From positions 1 to 28,270 of the forward strand of contig JBKDBG010000010.1 in NCBI GenBank assembly GCA_046314755.1: a stretch of DNA of 28,270 nt. The letters are read 5' to 3'. Numbering within the stretch: the stretch's first letter is position 1; every line of letters begins with the position of its first letter. The notes beneath the pieces were generated by a model. The model was not told the origin of the DNA, searched no databases, and was given only the letters and a program-made list of their open reading frames with translations. This document shows positions 26,101 through 28,270 of this stretch, one piece after another. The position numbers and the translations under genes are program-made. Source of the stretch: UBA6183 sp046314755. GTDB lineage: Bacteria > Bacteroidota > Bacteroidia > UKL13-3.

Positions 26101-27084
26101 CCTGAAAAACAAGATCGTATTTTCGAACTTTTCACTCAAGCCGATAATTCAACCTCTAGAAAATACGGAGGTACAGGACTAGGTTTAACCATCAGTAAAA
26201 ATTTGGTTGAACTGATGGGAGGAAAAATAAAAGTAAACAGTAATGAAAATGAAGGAGCCACATTTACTTTCAATATTAAAGTAGAAAATCTATACCAAAC
26301 AGACGAGATCAACCAAAATAACAGCAACTACAAACATGTATTAGTTGATTTTACCAATCCATTAACAAGTAAAAGTTGCGCACATTATATTGAAACGTAT
26401 GGTATCAAAACATCTATTGTTAGTAAGGGAACACACTTACCTCAGTTATTAAGAGATCAAGATATTGATTTAATCATAACGGATAATTTGACGACCTTGG
26501 TAGGTGTAAAAAATTTAAAGACTGAAAATGTCCATATCGCATTATTTGCAAACAAAAAAATTAATGATGTGGCCTTAGATTATTTCTACCCGAAACCATT
26601 TACGCGACATAAACTAACCAACATACTTATTTCCAAGTCGGTGAATCAAGCTCAATCGGCAAAGAAAGAGAGTGATAATTTATTTGCGAAACAATTTCCA
26701 CTTCGAATTTTGGTGGCAGAGGACAATTCAATGAACCAAAATATTTTTAAACGCATTTTTCAAAACATGGGATATGAAATCACAGTGGTAGAAAACGGGA
26801 AGTTAGCCACTTGGGAGGTTGACAAGAAAAAGTTTGATGTAGTATTCATGGATATTCATATGCCTGAGATGGATGGAATTGAAGCAACAAAAACAATCAT
26901 TGAAAAGAAAGGTCAACAAGCTCCGGTTATCATTGCCCTTACGGCAAGCGTTATTTCCCATGAAATAGACTCTTATATGAAAGCGGGAATGAAAGATGTA
27001 TTATCAAAACCATTGAATGTTGATGATTTAAAAGCCGTACTAATGAAATGGTCGAGGCAAGTGCAAGGGTTGGCTAATAAATAA
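23125..27084 (+). CDS. Hybrid two-component sensor kinase with propeller/Y_Y_Y sensor and two receiver-like domains
   Basis: The product has 1319 residues. A signal peptide (1-22) precedes repeated two-component propeller blades with W-x-G-T-x-x-G motifs (FMWFGTNDGLNKYDG at 52-66; QIWAGTENG, RVWVGTSDG, LIWIGTNG). A Y_Y_Y domain is at about 703-760 and one TM helix at about 764-788. HisKA carries His841 in MSHEIRTPMNGV. The HATPase has N954/N958, DSGIGIA (986-992) and GGTGLGL (1015-1021). A receiver-like region at about 1070-1172 has one acid of the usual pair and D1120. The final receiver is intact: E1199/D1200, phospho-Asp D1243, T1273, K1295. No AraC DNA-binding output follows, unlike classic HTCS proteins. 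It probably shares a transcript with mutS. Confidence 0.93.
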   Translation: MIQKTVRLLIILLFLPVIGIAQYSQATFKHLGIEDGLSQSVVKSIVQDKYGFMWFGTNDGLNKYDGYTFKVFRKKEGLGDVVIQSLLIVNDTLLFIGTRNAGIDILNLKTYKIVGAITVQNGNLSSNCIFNLQLDNKKQIWAGTENGINIITPDFKVKNKIATELSIGSIHTLNEQEAWFTSRMHGVFHYKNGSLTKYTFPQTGNFNINYYVLVIDPNKRVWVGTSDGIYYKNVHSNSFTEYIIPNLSNISLKVLQISLDNSKNIWINLLNHGLFYINSTTLKHRIYKENDDKLSLTLKTTNTLYQDKNGLIWIGTNGYGVEYFLPVNNFKTISKDNSAAFKLSGKSIRGVSGYYGNPNMIWVASYGGLDLVDINIGTIKSYSKSNYEQNGLVDYSIYEINHIEPNTLLVGTETEGILLFNLITQKFSQLNSVNSFQSVFKFFPDKDGIWTGTNKGLYHLDLSTKQTTFKVSINDDPDKFNIHDIDKIGEDLLLSTSKGLFVYNKKENKLNLLKIKSNEQWEPQIYSIFQKDKQWWICTRGDGLIKAEINPSGKSYRITVKKIYTTENLLSNDVVYAVLADKTGTLWFSSNNGLSSFNEKTETLHTYFIDDGLQGNEFNSNSYYNSPNGNVFFGGIYGLSYFNPQLFTQRNTSPIISFTSFKIFNQSVDTALNINELSSIQIPYSENVLTFSFSTADYLSKKRIKYAYKLHGFNDDFIQLGNNNTVTFTNLNPGEYLLQIIATNGDGVWGQKGRAIKLVIVPPFWLTIWFYVYLGILIIIIVYLIIVYRTRKIKQINERLEKEVSKRTQELSEKNKLLADAKDYAVKSANAKVEFLATMSHEIRTPMNGVVGMISLLENSNLSEEQRTYIDVIRNSTDNLIQIVNDILDFSKIDSGKLELHFEKVHLHRLVDNCMELFSGKAFEKNIELVSFIDNRIPEYIITDQTRLKQILFNLIGNAVKFTPSGHILLMVKTDNENNLVFSVTDSGIGIAPEKQDRIFELFTQADNSTSRKYGGTGLGLTISKNLVELMGGKIKVNSNENEGATFTFNIKVENLYQTDEINQNNSNYKHVLVDFTNPLTSKSCAHYIETYGIKTSIVSKGTHLPQLLRDQDIDLIITDNLTTLVGVKNLKTENVHIALFANKKINDVALDYFYPKPFTRHKLTNILISKSVNQAQSAKKESDNLFAKQFPLRILVAEDNSMNQNIFKRIFQNMGYEITVVENGKLATWEVDKKKFDVVFMDIHMPEMDGIEATKTIIEKKGQQAPVIIALTASVISHEIDSYMKAGMKDVLSKPLNVDDLKAVLMKWSRQVQGLANK

Positions 27085-27139
27085 TTGCCTTTTTATCAGT
27101 AATATTCACTTTTATTAATGATTTTTTTGAGGCAAGTAT

Positions 27140-27168
27140 TTGCACAATTCAAAAATTGCCTATATTTG
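27140..27168 (+). promoter_or_regulatory. Promoter of tRNA-Gly
   Basis: TTG at 27140-27142, an 18-nt spacer and TATATTTG at 27161-27168, a full match to TAnnTTTG. The -7 element ends 20 nt before the mature tRNA 5' end. Confidence 0.75.
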
Positions 27169-27188
27169 CACCTCGTTAAACAATTAAT

Positions 27189-27264
27189 GCGAGAGTAGCT
27201 CAGTTGGTAGAGCGCAACCTTGCCAAGGTTGAGGTCGCGGGTTCGAGCCTCGTCTCTCGCTCCA
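27189..27264 (+). tRNA. tRNA-Gly (anticodon GCC)
   Basis: A full cloverleaf can be drawn: acceptor GCGAGAG/CTCTCGC, D arm GCTC...GAGC, anticodon stem CAACC/GGTTG with loop TTGCCAA (anticodon GCC), and T arm with loop TTCGAGC. The discriminator is T27261 and the 3' CCA is encoded (27262-27264). An intrinsic terminator follows at once. Confidence 0.97.
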
Positions 27265-27265
27265 A

Positions 27266-27297
27266 GGGTTTGAGAACATTCTCAAACCCAATTTTTT
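27266..27297 (+). terminator. Intrinsic terminator after tRNA-Gly
   Basis: A perfect 10-bp stem (27266-27275 with 27280-27289) closes a 4-nt loop, followed by AA and a run of six T (27292-27297). It begins 2 nt after the encoded CCA and ends 13 nt before tRNA-Leu. Confidence 0.85.
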
Positions 27298-27298
27298 G
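27270..27298 (+). promoter_or_regulatory. Possible tRNA-Leu promoter overlapping the terminator
   Basis: TTG at 27270-27272, an 18-nt spacer and ATTTTTTG at 27291-27298 (the TTTG half of TAnnTTTG is kept; the TA is not). A start near 27305 would lie just before the tRNA. This is inference. Confidence 0.3.
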
Positions 27299-27310
27299 AA
27301 ACGCTTCCCT

Positions 27311-27395
27311 GCCCGGGTGGTGGAATTGGTAGACACGCAGGACTTAAAATCCTGTGACCTCAAAAGTCGTGCGGGTTCAAGTCCCGCCTCGGGTA
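27311..27395 (+). tRNA. tRNA-Leu (anticodon TAA)
   Basis: Class II cloverleaf: acceptor GCCCGGG/CTCGGGT (G-T pairs at the end and inside), anticodon stem CAGGA/TCCTG with loop CTTAAAA (anticodon TAA), a long variable arm, and T arm GCGGG/CCCGC with loop TTCAAGT. The discriminator is A27395. CCA is not encoded (CAA follows), unlike the neighbouring tRNA-Gly. Confidence 0.97.
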
Positions 27396-27410
27396 CAAAA
27401 ATTAACTAAC

Positions 27411-27623
27411 ATGAAAAAGTTAGCCATAGTACTTTTATCAGCTGTTTCATTAGCAGCTTGCCATTACGGAGAAAATGAAGCAAAACAAACGCTTCAACGT
27501 AACGAAGAATATAAGTCGGAAAAGACGGATTATTCCATCAATAAAGCCGGTGAATACGGCAAACAAAATGGAGTTGCAACTGCAACACCAGACTCAACTA
27601 AAACAGATTCTACATCTAAATAA
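27411..27623 (+). CDS. Small predicted lipoprotein, 70 aa
   Basis: The ORF starts with a lipoprotein signal (MKKLAIVLLSAVSLAAC) in which a lipobox LAAC places the acylated cysteine at residue 17. The mature part, about 54 residues, is hydrophilic, rich in Lys, Glu, Thr and Ser (TPDSTKTDSTSK at the end) and probably disordered. I recognise no family. The ATG lies only 15 nt after tRNA-Leu, so it is probably transcribed together with that tRNA and released by tRNA processing. A frame open to 27354 runs through the tRNA and is not a plausible start. A strong terminator follows 9 nt after the stop. Confidence 0.75.
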   Translation: MKKLAIVLLSAVSLAACHYGENEAKQTLQRNEEYKSEKTDYSINKAGEYGKQNGVATATPDSTKTDSTSK

Positions 27624-27632
27624 TATTTGAGG

Positions 27633-27656
27633 CGCCACCACTTAGGTGGCGTTTTT
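27633..27656 (+). terminator. Intrinsic terminator after the small lipoprotein gene
   Basis: A GC-rich 7-bp stem (27633-27639 with 27645-27651, CGCCACC/GGTGGCG) closes a 5-nt loop, followed by five T (27652-27656) and a further T-rich stretch. Confidence 0.85.
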
Positions 27657-27702
27657 ATTTTATGCTTTTCTAAATACCATTTTATCCTTAGTATTGTTAC
27701 GT

Positions 27703-28179
27703 ATGGCAGAAAAGTTAGTCGTAAACAATACCTTATCTAAAACAGAAACCTACCAAAGTTTAATTCCTCAAATTAGGGCTCTTATTGGTGATGAAACCGA
27801 TCTTATTGCCAACATGGCAAATGTAAGTGCTGCATTAAAAAGTACCTTCAACTGGTGGTGGATTGGCTTTTATCTGGTAAAAGAAAATCAATTGGTACTT
27901 GGACCTTTTCAAGGCCCCGTTGCATGTACAAGAATTGAATATGGGAAAGGCGTTTGCGGTTCATCATGGCTTCAACAAAAAACAATTATTGTACCTGACG
28001 TTCATTTATTCCCCGGTCATATTGCCTGCAGTGCTGAAAGCAAAAGTGAAATTGTGGTGCCGGTTTGGAATCAGTCACAACAAATTATTGCTGTGCTGGA
28101 TTGTGACAGCGAATTTTTCAATCATTACGATGAAACTGATCAACAATATTTAGAAGAAATTTGTAATCTTTTAGCTTAA
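27703..28179 (+). CDS. msrC: Free methionine-(R)-sulfoxide reductase (GAF-domain fRMsr)
   Basis: fRMsr reduces free L-methionine-(R)-sulfoxide, using thioredoxin as reductant. The 158-residue product is a single GAF domain of the usual length. The three cysteines known in the E. coli enzyme are all present: C75 (PVACTRI), C85 (GKGVCGSSW) and C109 (GHIACSAES). The substrate-site segments DVHLFPGH and SKSEIVVPV are also conserved. The ATG at 27703 is chosen; the frame is open to a GTG at 27646, but that lies inside the preceding terminator. The following MFS gene begins 2 nt after the stop, suggesting co-transcription. Confidence 0.92.
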   Translation: MAEKLVVNNTLSKTETYQSLIPQIRALIGDETDLIANMANVSAALKSTFNWWWIGFYLVKENQLVLGPFQGPVACTRIEYGKGVCGSSWLQQKTIIVPDVHLFPGHIACSAESKSEIVVPVWNQSQQIIAVLDCDSEFFNHYDETDQQYLEEICNLLA

Positions 28180-28181
28180 AT

Positions 28182-28270
28182 ATGAATCAAACCAAAAAAA
28201 TATACAGCTTAATTGCCGTTGCTGCTTTAGGTTACTTTGTTGACATTTATGACCTGATTGTATTTAATGT
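28182..28270 (+). CDS. MFS transporter, first 29 residues (runs off the right edge)
   Basis: Only the start is visible. After a short basic N-terminus (MNQTKKIY) a first TM helix begins, with the GYFVDIYDLIVFN motif common at the end of TM1 in a group of Bacteroidota major facilitator transporters. The substrate cannot be judged. It starts 2 nt after the fRMsr stop. Confidence 0.7.
   Translation, partial: MNQTKKIYSLIAVAALGYFVDIYDLIVFN

Noticed and set aside
27354..27410. ORF extension of the lipoprotein through tRNA-Leu
   Set aside because: It overlaps an intact tRNA; the lipoprotein signal begins at 27411.
1..28270. CRISPR arrays, insertion sequences, prophage or integration sites
   Set aside because: No repeated spacer units, transposase-like proteins or terminal repeats were seen; gene content and composition look uniform.

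Overview
The window looks like an ordinary, AT-rich chromosomal segment from a Bacteroidota (Bacteroidetes) bacterium. Several things point there: a GLPGLI-family gene next to a carboxypeptidase-regulatory-like outer-membrane beta-barrel gene; a hybrid two-component kinase with a propeller/Y_Y_Y sensor; the order bL28-bL33-DUF4295-FtsY-RimO; and -7 elements of the TAnnTTTG type with TTG about 18-19 nt upstream. Most starts lack a Shine-Dalgarno sequence, as expected for this phylum. I see no mobile element, phage, CRISPR array or rRNA.

Layout. 1-916 (-) is the 5' part of a pseudo-receiver/PAS sensor that runs off the left edge. 1044-1520 (+) is coaD. 1517-5046 (-) is a two-gene envelope unit (large outer-membrane barrel, then GLPGLI protein). 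5185-6329 (+) pairs a secreted thioredoxin-like protein with an ABC ATPase that has no permease here. 6332-6781 (-) is a hypothetical gene whose start lies directly behind a strong intrinsic terminator and further hairpins. 6998-8953 (-) is gyrB, 9153-10169 (+) an RCK-type potassium channel, and 10176-12321 (-) queA, an enoyl-CoA hydratase and a possible 38-residue membrane peptide.

12411-16982 (+) is a translation, targeting and thiol block: rpmB, rpmG, a DUF4295 gene, terminator, ftsY, rimO, bshC. 17113-20416 holds two outer-membrane-barrel/SPOR proteins on the + strand on either side of a SpoU-type RNA methyltransferase on the - strand. 20506-27084 (+) is mutS followed by a 1319-residue hybrid histidine kinase. 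27189-27395 holds tRNA-Gly(GCC) and tRNA-Leu(UAA), followed by a small lipoprotein gene, a free-methionine-(R)-sulfoxide reductase gene and the first codons of an MFS transporter.

Most genes are housekeeping: CoA synthesis, DNA topology and repair, ribosome and tRNA modification, SRP targeting. Bacillithiol synthesis (bshC), the thioredoxin-like protein and fRMsr form a loose redox theme. The least explained parts are the attenuator-like leader before the 6332-6781 gene, the paired barrel-SPOR proteins, the small membrane ORF before the crotonase, and the compact tRNA-terminator-tRNA-lipoprotein arrangement. I found no clear new multigene defence or biosynthetic system.
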